Of a stretch of DNA of 64,000 bases, positions 36,050 to 49,200 are shown one piece after another (the first letter of the stretch is position 1; every line of letters starts with the position of its first letter). The translations under genes were made by a program, and so were the position numbers. The notes beneath the pieces were generated by a model that saw only the letters and a program-made list of their open reading frames with translations, did no database searches and was not told the origin of the DNA. Source of the DNA: Pyrus communis. Its lineage: Eukaryota; Streptophyta; Magnoliopsida; Rosales; Rosaceae. The stretch covers positions 20,131,989 to 20,195,988 of the forward strand of contig NC_084817.1 of assembly GCF_963583255.1 (NCBI RefSeq), read 5' to 3'.

Positions 36050-37235
36050 TTTTTTTTTTTTTTTTTTTCCTTTTTTTAGGAGAAATTAGGTTACCATCCT
36101 TTTTTTTATTCCTACTCCATTGATTAAAACTTTATTCCTTTTCAACTTTTGATCAAGTTCCTTAGGTTTTAATGAATGTCATTATTTCAATAATAAAATA
36201 TTTACATGTCAAGATAATTAAATTTTATTACTAAATATATTCATGTAGTGTTAGAAACATTACATTTGGTATATTTATATTTATGACTAAACTTTGTATC
36301 ATATATTTCTATTTTTAATTTGTACCCATTTTTGATTTGCAACCCTGTTTTTTTAATTTGTAATAGTTTTAAATTGTAATCATATATTAATTTTTTTGTT
36401 CCCATATTTTTAAAATTTTTTATTTGTACTCATGATTTTTTTTTCCCATTTTATTTGTACCTATAATTTATTTATAATGTACCCATGTATCTTTAAAAAT
36501 GTACCACTTGTTATATGTAAAATTTACCAATTTTTTAATATAAATCTATTTATTTTTTTAATCTAAAATGTGTCCATTGTTGTTTATATAAAATGTACCC
36601 ATTTTTTTAATATAAACTTCCCCATTTTTTGTATAAAATGAACCCATATTTTTTAAATTTATAATTACGTGCACCACTGTACTCATGTAATTATATGGGT
36701 ACATTTTTTTAAAACATTTTTATGGGTTACATATTTAAACATTTTACTTTTGCAACAATGTTGGAATTGTACCCCATAGATATTTATATATGGCGAATGT
36801 ACGGGTACATTCTTTTGACATGTGACAACCATTTTATCATTCATAACAATGTTTTCTTTTGGCCAAATTCATAACAATGTTGGATACATTCTTTTGGCAC
36901 TTTTTTAACACTGTTTCCAATTGATTGATACATATATATATGCGAACATGTACTTAACATCTATTAATATACATTTTCAAAAGGAATTATATTGTTATAT
37001 TGATTTTTTATTCAATCAAAATTTTGAAAAAAATTCCATATATTTTGTTGGCCCTTTTTTTCTATAGCTCATTAGATGTGAGGTTTTAAATACCATAAAA
37101 TCTCAAGTTTTATTGTTGACATGAAAATATATTAATATGTTGAGGTGTACAAAGTTAAAGGATTTTGATCAAAAATTGAAAACCACTAAGATTTTAATCA
37201 ATGAGTATTAGTGACTAAGACTGCACCCAAAGTCT
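36050..37235. mobile_element. Mutator-like insertion in the MADS pseudogene
   Basis: The intron before exon 7 is 131 bp in the intact gene but 1298 bp here. The extra DNA has long imperfect inverted ends: left about 36115-36175 (CATTGATTAAAACTTTATTC, then TTTTGATCAAGTTCCTTAGG) and right about 37145-37215, whose reverse complement reads CATTGATTAAAATCTTAGTG, then TTTTGATCAAAATCCTTTAA. The interior repeats ATGTACCCAT-type motifs many times. No transposase. Confidence 0.6.
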
Positions 37236-38403
37236 TTTATTTAATGAAAAAAAGTCACTCTTAATTAAAAAATTAAATCTGGACGATTTTTTTCTTTTTT
37301 GTTTTTTGCATGGCAGATGGTGATGCTATCGCCGGACGAGATATCAGACCTGCGGCGATCGTGGAGTAGGAAAACCCGAATGTTGGAGAAGAAGGCGTGA
37401 CATCTGAATCAGCCGCAAATGTGACCACCTGCTCCAGCCGTGTTCTCTCTTGAAAATGACTGCTACGACTTCTTTTTTCTCAAACTGGGGTGAGGCACTT
37501 AACTCGCTAATATATATGCTATTTGCTTTTGAATTTTTGCTTTTGCTTTTGCTTTTTTGCTTTTGCTTTTTGCTTTTTGCTTATTTGATGGTGTGATTGC
37601 AAAGAATAAAGTTAGTAAAATACTCGGAACTGTGTAAATAAGAGATATTTTGCTGTCCTCGTGCGGAGGGTTTGCTTACCCTCCGCTTGCTTATCATTGG
37701 GCGGTGGTTGTTCTCTCAAGCTGATTCATTTCAACATGATAAGGTCGAATTTCACACAATACCAATTTTAAAAACTTCAATTTTCTTTTCTTTTAAGAAC
37801 ATTTAGGGAAGGTCTTAATAAAATTCAAATTAATAGTTGCAACTTTTAACTCGTTATAAATAGTCACATACTTTTTAAAGAGACATCTCAATTATTATAT
37901 ATAGGGGAACCCCTATGATCACTAAATAACTCTTCATTGTTTATATAATTATACATAGAGTACACTAAATATTAGAGTCTCATTGAGTTCATATGAGAGA
38001 ATTTTCAACACAATCACGGTTTATTGGAGCCTTGTGATTTGGAATGTTGGTATTACAAAGATGTGGTTGTTGTATCATGTTAGATGAACGCCGATTAACC
38101 ATGAGCATCGTAGTAGAGTGTTAACTTATCTTAAAATGTCAAATATTTGCCTCAACCGGTTTTTAGGTTTTTCTAATCTATTATGTTGTGTTCATTAAAC
38201 TTTAGTTGACCATGTGCATGATTTAAATTGTTTATTTACTTGCATATTACTTTATGAATTTTATATGTGATTAATATAGCAATTAGACCCTAACTTTCCA
38301 ACAATTTTAAGACAAACTTATTGGTTTTTGGTTTATTTGCTATACGTGATTCAAAAACTTCTTAATTTAAGAAACTAAGTTTTGTTTCTTTATGACAATC
38401 AGT

Positions 38404-38410
38404 TGTGTGT

Positions 38411-38450
<40 letters not shown>
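38404..38450. repeat. (GT)n microsatellite
   Basis: Runs of GTGTGT interrupted once by GA; simple-sequence repeat with no other feature. Confidence 0.9.
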
Positions 38451-38454
<4 letters not shown>

Positions 38455-40423
38455 ATTCATTTAGTAGATGAATGAATTGCCATTTGCTTTGATTGAAAAG
38501 TTACACTGTTTAGTTACATGAATGCCACTTTGCATACATTTGATGAGTTTGCATAGTGTGCAATATACGTATGTCTTACAATAGTTTTGAACCGATGAAT
38601 ATTTGTTCAAAAAACTGATTCAGAGGGTTTCATCATAACTCATTCATTTGGGCAATGGATCATTTTGTTTTTGCATGTTTTGGAACTTAATAAACTGTCA
38701 AGGTTTTAACTTTTGGTTGAAAGTTTGATCAAATCATTCATATAGAAAGGCAGGATCACTTTGTATGGATCGTTCGGTCCTTTTCCAGGCTGTAACTATT
38801 CGGTTACAGAGATGGTGTTGTTCGGGAAGAACTCTGTTGTTTCAGGGTTCTGTGAACATCCACTAGGGCGAGTAGGGCAATTCAATAATGCAATGATGCA
38901 TTCCTTACGAACGGCCATTTTGTTTTGGAATGAAAATTAAGTCGTTTTGTTTTGGATGTATGTTACTCTAGATCAACAGTGGCATCATTAGGCTTTGTTA
39001 TTTTAGTAGATGCACGTATATCAAGGTGAAAAGTCATCAATATGATGTTTGTTGCATAAATAGCAAAGACTTCCACAAATGCTTGAAGAGGTGCTTCATG
39101 CATATAGTTGTTCTGATGTAACAGACAAGGCAATCAGAAATATGACAATAGAGTGTCTTGTCGTTGTATATATATGTTAGCTATGGGAAAGTCAATGAAT
39201 GGACTTCTAGTTGTGGCAACATAAATAGGTGCAGTTCTTAGTCAAATAAAGATTTGAACTCACTTTAGATGAGTTCTTAGTCAATGCCTACGTTGAAAGA
39301 ATTAAGCAATCTAAAGCAGGCGTACCCATGAGACTTATAAAGTTAAAAGTGCTAAGAACCATGAAGGTAGGCTAAAAGACTAGGCACAAGTGAAGATAGA
39401 GAACCTATCTGTCACATCTTCTTACTTCTAAAAGTATGATAGTGAACTATTGATGGTTTCAAGGCAACCATAGTGGAAGGGGATTGTGGGGTAACTAGCT
39501 ATCTTTATGAGTTGATATATACTTTTTTTTGGTTAAGCGATACATTTTGTTAGATTAAATGTTAAATTTGTAATGAGTACTGTTTAAGGTAATGAAAGAG
39601 ACTTTCCAATAAATACTTCAAATGTGGGGGAGTTACCCAAGTGTTAGCAAATTACTGTGTAATTGAGTCCCAATACATGTTTGAAGGCCTTAACCTTAGA
39701 AAACAACAACTCTCAAACAAAATTTATTTCCACACATGAATGAGTTTTGTGATGGGCATATAGTACGAGAAGTCAACCAAATGGTACCAATTACTAAAAT
39801 GTGGACTAGAGAGCAAGTTGTATCATTGAGGGAATGGGTTAAAAGCTCTTAATTAGAGTAGTCATAGTGGAAACCCAACCTAATTTACTAGAGATCCCAA
39901 TATAGGTTCAAAAGGGACAAGTAAATTATGACAACTTAGAGTAGCACTATATATATATACTCTTGCAACCAGTCTCGCAATGATGCCATCGAGATTAGGT
40001 TAAACTTTATGCTTTCAATGATTCTTATAGCTTGGAAGACTTAGAAGTCCAAGTAGGGTATTGCATGATACTATTAATGAGAAGTCACCTATCTTGAGTG
40101 AGAAATGGGGCTGAAAAGAACTTAATTCTCTAGAGCACTCATGATAAACTAGGATTTTTTTCATGGACGAAATAACACAATAGAGCAACCTTGAGGGTGT
40201 TTGGAAGGGTATTGTGTGATTATTATTGTCTTGGTTTGCACAAATGGCAGAGTTGTTCAAGACATCGCATTTACTGATTAGCTAAGTAAATTTGATAGTT
40301 ATTCACAACGGAAGGTTCTAGGCTAAAAACTACTATCCCGATGCAATACTTTTCCTACTGAATCCATCCCTAGTGCTGCATAGTGTTGTGTCAATTTCTA
40401 TTAATGTGGGGGATGGTAGAAAA

Positions 40424-40431
40424 TAATAATA

Positions 40432-40464
<33 letters not shown>

Positions 40465-40490
40465 CTATTGTTATTATTATAATATTAAGT
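40424..40490. repeat. (AAT)n/(ATT)n palindromic microsatellite
   Basis: An AATAAT run turns into ATTATT, so the tract is self-complementary and could form a hairpin. It lies inside the second LTR-like repeat. Confidence 0.85.
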
Positions 40491-41370
40491 TTATTAATTG
40501 AATGGAAACTAGAAGTGGTGTATTATGTGAAATTATGTTTCTATCCTAATATGAATTCAAATGAATAGTTACAACTTTTGACTCTATGAATAATCAAATG
40601 CTTTCCAAAGAAACATCTCATCTTCTATAAATAGGGAAGTCCCTTGTAGTCACTAAACAACTTTTCATTGTTTACATAATATACATAGAGTGCACTAAAC
40701 TTTAGAGTCTCATTGAGTTTATATCAGAGGGTTTTCAACACAACCGTTCTGATTCGAGCCTTGTAATTTGGAGTGCTTTTATTGAAAATATTACTTACTA
40801 ATTTTTTTAATACACCAAAAAATGAATAAACCTAGTTGTAAAAGAAAAAAGTACAAAAAAAAAAAAAAAAAAAAAAACACTAATGACAGACATGAAAGGC
40901 GTTTATTCCAAATTTGAATATTGTGAGAATAATTATTAAAGTATTTAACTTGAACACTTATATGTATAAAAATGAATGAAAAATCCACGAATTGAGGATT
41001 CACAGTAAACGTTTCCTTCCCCCATGGAAAAAAGAATAAAAGTTCAGCAAAGTTAGAAGAAAAAAAAAAAAAAAAGGTAATGCTAGGGTGATTAAATTTG
41101 TAAATAAAGTTTTAAAAGTTAATGGACATGGAAGTTGATAATTGGTTTATTATTTATACATTGATAAATGTGCTTATTTTTACTGTTGATATATCATTTA
41201 ATTTGCAAATTTACTCTCCAAATTTGATCTTGACTAAAAAAAAAAAAATTCCAATTTAAGTCCATGCATATAATTGACATGGCATGTGGTCAAAGGACTA
41301 AAGTCAAGTTTTAATCTTACGTAAGGCATTAATTGAAAAATAATATTTTATTCAGAATTAGAGTAAAGTT

Positions 41371-41551
41371 TGAGTGAGGATGATTTTCTTTGTGAGGATT
41401 ATGGGGATCCTCAAATTACATTATCTTATCGTGCATTGTGCGGTTAGAAATTATTGTAAATTCTTTTATTTAAAATTGAATATAAACAGTACTTGATGAA
41501 AATTAACCGCATAATGTACGATGAACGGATGTGATTGGAGGATCCTCACTC
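41371..41551. mobile_element. MITE-like element, GAGGATCC family
   Basis: Ends carry GAGTGAGGAT in inverted orientation, and the inner arms carry the inverted pair ATCGTGCATTGTGCGGTTA and its counterpart TAACCGCATAATGTACGAT. A relative lies at about 45789-45965 (inner arm TCATTGTACATCGTGCGGTT), and a more diverged one at about 33590-33755. Confidence 0.55.
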
Positions 41552-41960
41552 GTAGTGTTTTATGTAAAAATATGCATGCAGCAACAGGGTTGCCCTCTTG
41601 GGTTAAAATGTGCAAGTACTTGTTGAGTAATGACTCCAACTTACAGTTCAACTTCCATTGAAGTGCTAAGTTTTCATGTGACTGATTAGATTAATTAGTT
41701 GGAGAAAGAAAACGAGATCAGGCCGAGTAAGGAACTCGAGGATAACACAGCAAGTTGATCAGGTAATTATAATTGATCGACTTGTGAGATTTTGGTGGAA
41801 GCAAAGACTTGGCCATGCGAATTTATTCTGCTATCCCTCGGATAAAGGAGCACATAGATTCCGAGGCTTAATGCGTATTATTGTGCAATGATCCGGCAGA
41901 TACGTGACGATCACCGTTATTAATTTAGTAAATAAAGTCGAGTTATTGGAAGACATTTCT
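41552..41960 (+). pseudogene. MADS-box gene fragment, copy B (exons 3-4)
   Basis: Matches 50390-50960 of the intact MADS gene: intron sequence with GTTGAGTAATGACTCCAA, then exon 3 (TTGGAGAAAGAAAACGAGAT at about 41698), then a piece resembling exon 4 (TTGGTGGAAGCAA at about 41793) with most of exon 4 deleted, then the intron 4 start (GGAGCACA). From AAATAAAGTCGAGTTATTG (41931) it matches the sequence downstream of the gene at 52566. Non-functional. Confidence 0.75.
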
Positions 41961-42797
41961 GGGGGAGTGTGACCTTGTGGGTTAGGACATTGCTTGCTCT
42001 AGAACAACCATTTATGTAATTCCTTCAAACAAAGTTGGACGCATTACATTCACAGCCTGGAATTGACACGTGTCGTTCTGATAAAACATAACATCACTCA
42101 ACTTTAATTTTGTCCAATGATAAATTGACACATATTTTATTGTTTTTAAAAAAGTAATGAACGTTTTATTAATTTTTCTGAAGTTTTAAAATGTAAAGGA
42201 CACTTAATATTTTTTTTATCGAAACATATCAGAAAATGAATACATAAAATACTCACTAACAAGTACTTAATAATTATCCTTAAAACAAACCAACGCCTAA
42301 ACAAAATCAACATTCAGTCACATGAAGAGATTGCAGAGAGAAGAGGAAGGGAGGAATAGAAGTACCGACCATAATTTATTTATTTATTATAAATAAATGA
42401 ATAAATAAAAGATATGAAGAGATTGCACTGCAGGGAAGTCGAGAGGGCCGGCCGGGATGGCAACGGTGGAAGAGGGTTTGGCCGATGGTGGATGGCAGGT
42501 GTTGCAGCGATTGCTGCTACCGCTGCTCTTTAGGATAAAGAAGTGAGAGAGACGAAGTGGATGTGACGACACCTAAAAAGAAATAAACCGAGAATCCCCA
42601 CTCAGTTAGATATGAACAAATCTAAGAGATTCCATATTTTTACTGTCGTCCATTCCGCATATATGATGAACGGTGGTGATCGCATTCATCACTCATCACG
42701 CCAACTGATTTGCGTTCCACGTTTCTTACCTTAAATATCCAAAAATAGGAAAGAGAAACAAACAGTTGATATTAAAGCGAGATATATCTTATTTTTC

Positions 42798-42805
42798 TAT
42801 AAATA
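42798..42805 (+). promoter_or_regulatory. TATA box of the MADS gene
   Basis: TATAAATA in an AT-rich context, about 40 bp before a CT-rich leader (ACTCTCTCTCTCCTCTCTG at 42857-42875). A donor-like AAG/GTAAAC at 42960 and an acceptor GGGGTAG just before the ATG at 43278 suggest a leader intron of about 0.3 kb. Confidence 0.6.
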
Positions 42806-43277
42806 GGAAATTTAATTCACCAACCTATCCTTTCTAGAACAACCGGCAGCACCCGAACTCTCTCTCTCCTCTCTGTTCTTCTCTTTCCAAAATATCTTTG
42901 GTTTCCTTTCACTGCTCTGCAAATTTCCCAAAACTTCAGACCTGAAACTCCCCGACGAAGGTAAACAAATAACAACGGAAAACCCAGTAAATAATTTATG
43001 TATGGTTTTTTTTTACTTCTTCTCTTCTATTGGTGGTAAATACAAAATACTTTAGGCTTGTTGGGCAGTTGTTTGTGGTTGGTGGGTTTTTCTGGGTTTT
43101 GATTTTCTTATTTAGATCTGAGATGCTAGGGTTTGAGGTCAATATCTTTAAACTTATAAAAATACCCAGAAAATATACGGTAGTTTTTGAGTTTGTGAAC
43201 AGTTATATATGTGAAAAGTGCATGGTTGGTTTATTTTTATTTATTTGAATTAATTGTTTTTGAAGGGGTAGGAAGAA

Positions 43278-46200
43278 ATGGTGAAAATAAGGAAAGAGAA
43301 GATCAAGATCAGGAGGATCGACTACTTGCCGGCAAGGCAGGTGACCTTCTCAAAGAGGAGAAGAGGGATTTTCAAGAAAGCTGAAGAGCTGTCGATTCTG
43401 TGTGAATCTGAAGTTGCTGTTATCATCTTTTCTCAAACTGGCAAGCTCTTTGATTTCTCAAGCTCCAGGTACCGATAATACTACTGTACAACATCCCACC
43501 GCCTTCTAAATTCGTTTGTAATTTTCCTAGCTTGAACGAATATAACCAAGTACATGACTTGACTTCTATCTGAGAGGGAGAGATTCACCAGGGTCAAACA
43601 ATTGGGGAGAAAAATGTGTCACGGATTCGTCGACTATATATATTGTAGTGATATCCACACTTATTTTTATCTCTCAACACTCTCTCAATTTTCGGCTTTT
43701 AGTTCGAACGAATTGAAGAAAGATCAATGATAAAAAATTAATAAAAGTGTGAAAAATAAGAATGAATGTGCGAATAACACTTTATATATAAAAAGAGGAG
43801 AGTGCTAACTAGCTTGATAGATAAACCACGCATGTAAACAAAGACACATAATTTATGGTGTCAGCTTGATAAGTCACAGAAGAAGGGTTAGAAAATCCAA
43901 AATCTTTCACAGAGAGAGTGAGAGTTTTAACTGGTACGTACGAGGATATACCTATATATCTAGAATATCCAGTTCAAGAAAGTGAGGTATACTTTTGATT
44001 GAGACATCAAGTTGTCCAAGTTTGAGAAACATTTTATTAGTTTTACATGTTTTCAATCTTTGAAGTTGTGGGGATTATTTGTACGTTACTTGGTGATGCT
44101 GATCTCTTTGCTTATGCTACATGCAATCGTGTCTGCCATGCAGAACTTTGTATATATAAGAGCCACTTGTTTAGTTAATTATGTAATCTTATTACGATTG
44201 TGCAGTTTAATGGTTACAAAATGCTAGGAAAAGTATTATTTTAGACCATATTTTTTTGCCACATGTGACGGTTGATGATCGGATAATAATATACAAAATT
44301 AGTTGGGGTTTATGAAATGAAAAATATATATATCCTTTTAAATGTGTGTACACCGTTTTCCTTTTTAGACAGGCAATATATTATTTTCTTAGATTAGACC
44401 ATCATTGTTACTGAAATTTAGATAATCAATTTTAAATAAATAATACAACATAAAATGATAGATAAAATACTCTTATCTAGTAAAAGAGTGTATCACTCTC
44501 TACATACTATATACATATCAATATGTATATGTATGCATATCTATATCCATGCCAACTTCAACACATGATGTTGTGTTATGTTCCAAAAGTAGTCCTTCAT
44601 TCTCCCCTCCTAAAGTAAAATGCCTGTAAATAATGAATACGGATAATTTGTAAGGACTTAAAATACAAACATTCAATTATATATGCTTTGGATTTTTCTT
44701 ACTAGGAGTAAAGTGATATGATGAAAACTTGGGAATTCATCATAGAAGCCTTGAAGATCCTTTGAGAAGGAATATGTATGCATGCGTCAAGTAGGGCAAT
44801 GAGTGGTTCAGCTATGGCCATATATAACCTGTTTTTTCATATGCATTCATGAAATAATGAACGAACTTGAGTAGTTGCAAAGATTAAAACCTACTTAAAT
44901 AATGTGCATGAGAGGAAGGGAGAGATTGATATGTAGAAATGTGATTGTGGAATAAGAATTTAGATAAAGTTGTTCTTTGTTTATGTTAGGGAAAAAAAAT
45001 GTCGCTCCACATAGTAAGCGATGATGTCATTTTTATTAATAAAACTGAAATATAAGACTAAACACCACTTCTCAAGTGATCGTTTTAACCTGAGATATAA
45101 GATTTAGTATATCAATTTGTCATTTGAAATCAACGTGTATATAAAAAATGCCCTTATTGTATGCTGGTGTCTTTTAACTCATCTATTGTGTTGATGAAAA
45201 TTCTTCTGAAGCTAGATTCTAAGAGGCCAATACATCTTGTTGGTAGAGAGTGAATTAGCGCTTTGTCATCTAGATCTTTCTACTTTTACTATTTATTCTT
45301 TACCTATACTCTCTCCAAGCCGAATACATCAATAAGGAATCGTCGCGTATTAGGGCCGACGTACTCCCACATATAGAGGGGCCCTTCTATGCGACCAAAG
45401 AATGCATACCATCGGCAGTTCGAGTTGACCTCATTGCCTTGTTTGACTATGACGAACAACCGGAAGAGTGATATCGTCCATGTCAACTTGACTAAGTTGT
45501 GGTCATCCCCACCTGATAACCAAGGTGAGTTGACCTCGTTCCCTCTGTTTGGAATTGGACAGGCCATAGGAAGTGAGAAGCTGATCATCATGTCAGCTCG
45601 ACTAAGTTGGGTCGCCCCCGAGAGACCTGAGCCGAGTTGCTCTCGTTGTTGATTAGTCCTGCAACGAAAGGTCAAAGCTTTTGTTTTCCTAACCATAAAG
45701 CCCTTACACCCCATCACCTTTTGAGATGCCAGATGTCGATTAGATATGGTCTGGTATTGAAGAAATTATTAAGTAGTACTGTACTACGAATGAGGATCTT
45801 CTCTGGATTCTCTTTGTGAGGATTCTGAAGATCTTCAAATGATGTCCGTTCATTGTACATCGTGCGGTTATAAATTATTTTAAATTAAAGATGAATAGTA
45901 TTTGATGAAAACTAATCGCATGATATACGATGAACAGACATAATTTGAGGATCCGGAGATGATACTACCATGTCATTTGTGATACTCCTATTCAAAATTT
46001 GACATGCGAACCACTTTATTCGCAGTTGGACTTTATATTTTATTTTAAGAATTAAAAATAAATTAAATACTTGAAAAAGAAAATACCTAGTGACCGGCCT
46101 CCGTTTCCCACAAATATCAATTGCAGCTCTCCACCTCCACGACTCCATTCCCACTTGTTTACCATTAGTTTCCATGGCTATCGACCTCCTTTTTTTCCCT

Positions 46201-49200
46201 TCCACTCGATACAACTCCCAATTGATGAGAGATTAATAGTGAATGTTAACGCTCAAATTTGGAGAGTTTAACAAAGATCAGTATGGTTGACATTTAGTGG
46301 GCTTAAGGTTAAAATGATAAGAACTAAACAAGAAGATTTAAATGGTTCACCTCTATAAACTGGACTACGTCTATTGGGGTGCTCAGACAAGGTTACAAAT
46401 AGGCTCGAAGTAATCTAGTAGTCTTTTTTTTCTCTCTTTTTGTTCTACCTGTTCTCAATGGCATTCATCTCTCTTATATAGACCCTTAATGAGCCTTAAG
46501 TCTTTGGGTTTGAGTCTTTCACCGCTTCACATTTAATGCACTGAATATGTAGACATGACCTACTAGTTGTCCATCCGTCCTTTAGTCAACACGTGGTGGG
46601 GATGTGACATCCGTTCAGGTCCATTTGCATGTTTTCTAGGGACAACGCATACCAAGCACCTGCTCGGCACTGGGGTTTGTGAGGACCTTACACTTGTGCT
46701 TGACCTATAAGCCTTTATGTCCTTTCATAGGCTTTCTCTTTTGTCAATAGCCATCCCCGTGGCTTGGAGTTGATGACCGAGTAGGTCCGACCCTTGGACT
46801 TTGTGCTATAAAGTTGTCAGGATGTCAACTTGCCATCAGTGATCGAAAACTACTTTTATGAGGAAGCGCTCGGCTTTGTTGCCGGCAGGACTAGATCGCC
46901 GACCGATAGTCTGTAGCACTCGGGATCGTCCTTCTTGCTTTTGTTGGGCCTTGGTCTTCCTTCCTTTGGGTCTTTGTCTTCCTTTCTTCACTTGGTTTCT
47001 CTTCCTTGGGCCTGTTTTCCTTTGGGCTTCTAGGGGTTGGAATTCACTCAGTCAGTGAACTTCCAATCGATTAATCATTTATGGTGCTTTTGTGGGTGTC
47101 AGTAGGTGCCTAGGTGCTTTCTTAATTTTCAACCATCTAAGCATTAATCGGGGTGGTGACCAGCCTCTTAGAGTCGCCTCGGCGCTTGGTGGGGACTTTT
47201 AGAATGAGAGATTTTTCAATGTGACTGTCACATGAGGTGGCACACCACGTGTCTCTATGTAAATGGTGGGTTATGTGTGTTAAAAGGTTAATAACTTAAA
47301 ATTTAAAATTTTCCACTACTTGCATAAAAACACGTGATAGATCATTCGTGTTCCCATCACAACTAAAAATTTCTCTTTTAGAACAGTGGTTTTCACTATC
47401 CATCACCTGGATTGAGCCACATGTCAACCGGCTGAGGGTTTCCCATGGATATATAAAGCAGCCAGCCACCTCCAAACTGTAGGTTAGGCTTACTTCCTCT
47501 CGAACCAATCTCCACTTCTCTCACCTCTTCATTAATCAATCTCCACTTCTCTCACCTCTCCCATTCTTCTTGTAAAAAGTCTCCTAAGCCTAAGAGATTT
47601 CCAAGTGGTATACACTTGTCAAATAACTAAACACAACACGAAGTGGATATCGCCCATCTAAGGCGAACCATGTTGGCCTTTCAAAAACACACGTCTATAA
47701 ACATTATCTAAACCAACAAAGGAACGAATTGGAAATGCTTTTGTTAATTAAGAAAGAACAAAAAGCTACTTTTGGAGCATGGAAGTCCAAATCCATTATT
47801 TATAGCTTTTCCATGATGGGAAGAGAAAGTGATACTTTTTGGCGTTCTTTTAGGCATTGAAAATGAGATATGACAAAAGATATACTATCTGATGCTCTTT
47901 TACGCATTGAAAATAAAGTATGTATTCTTTCATTTATAAAATATAAGAAGATTCAAATACTCATTGAAAACAAGTAGTTTTCGATGCCTTTTTCCTCACC
48001 ATAAATACTTTCTTTTTAGCGCCTCTTTTTACTCACCAGATATAGACACTGGCTCAACCTCTATATCTTAGACGTCTACTAAGGGGATATTGGTGCAGCA
48101 AGCATTTCCTATTACGTCAACTGTAGGCGTGGAGGAGGACTTCTCCTAGCTGCAAGAAGTATATCCACAACCATAACTATTATATTTTCCTCCATAACCT
48201 CAAGTTTTTAAGCTCCCTTGAATAATAAGAATAATCATAATAAAATAGTAATAGCTAGTAAAATAATATAATAATAATGATAATAATAATAATTTTTAAT
48301 TAAAAATACACTGTTTCAAACAAAATGTGTGCCTCGACAGTCTTGCATCAACAGATAGTGAAGACTTGACAATTGTGGAATCAATGATACAAAAAATAAC
48401 TTTCCTAACTCCTAAGTTAAGATATATTAGACCAATAATAAAGTGTGCTTAGATTAATCTTGCAACAAGGAAATATAATTCATTTACTTATAATACTAAG
48501 GTTGTATTCAGGAAACAACTCATAGGGATCTTTCACCTCTTGGAAAATATAGAAGGAAAACTGTTAGTCTATTAATTCTCATATCCCCAAGATGATCCCT
48601 CCAAAGTGCATTATGTTTAGATCTTTTCCAGTAAAGTTGGATGGCTCTAGCTTGATGAACTTGGTAAATCTGAGTAAATCATCAAATCAGTCATTACTTG
48701 CAAGTAGAGTTATTTTAATGAGTTGATTAGATGTATGTGATTCTTTCTTTTTATCCTCATTTTTTTTTTTTGGTAAGGCAATGGATGAGATTAAAATTAC
48801 AAAGTAGAAACTTGAAAACTTTGTCAAGAAAAATAAATGGTCAAAAGTTAGCAAGAATTGTTTGTTTTTATTTTTATTTTTTTATTGCATCGAAAACCTC
48901 TTAAAAATATAGTTGATCATTGACAAATTTAGGGTCAAAAAAAGACCAATTAAGCAAACAAATGGTATTGCTTAAGTACTCACTAGTATATTATCTTTTT
49001 AATTTGACTCAATTAAAAGATGTCGTGTACTCATTGTTTTTGAAACTTAAGAAAAATTAAATAACATGGCTTATTATTTTTTTAAATAATAATACATGTG
49101 TTCAAATATTATTGGGTCAAAACCAAAAAGTTATTATACGATATATGATGAACGAATGCGATTAAAGGATTTCCAAGATCCTGACAAAAAGGATCCAGCA

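Larger units (their letters stand above)
33400..37823 (+). pseudogene. MADS-box (SVP-clade) pseudogene, copy A
   Basis: A decayed partial duplicate of the MADS gene at 43278-51951. Blocks at 33500-34250 match its late intron 1 (compare 49250-49620: shared GATCTGGGTAACCAGACCAA and TAGTCCCA(A/T)CGTTGGTTTTG). 35771-35812 matches exon 5 (MSEIVALAKK), 35977-36018 matches exon 6, 37317-37493 matches exon 7, and 37500-37823 the downstream flank. The exon 5 acceptor is changed from CAG to CAA. Exon 7 has a one-base deletion near GACGAGATATC, shifting the frame to an early TGA. Exons 1-4 are absent from this block. A 1.2-kb insertion fills the intron before exon 7. It cannot make the MADS protein. Confidence 0.85.
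37824..40800 (+). mobile_element. Degenerate LTR retrotransposon remnant
   Basis: Two diverged direct repeats, about 37824-38060 and 40530-40790, share segments such as TTTAGAGTCTCATTGAGTT-like DNA, TTCAACACAA and GAGCCTTGT(A/G)ATTTGGA(A/G)TG. Just before the second repeat is GTGGGGGATGG (about 40408-40418), a plausible polypurine tract, which would give plus orientation. The 2.4-kb interior has no coding remnants that I can recognise. It separates pseudogene copies A and B. Confidence 0.5.

Noticed and set aside
45304..45819. Overlapping frames of 60-137 codons in MADS intron 1
   Set aside because: No domain is recognised and both strands are open because the stretch is GC-richer; more likely repeat DNA within the intron.
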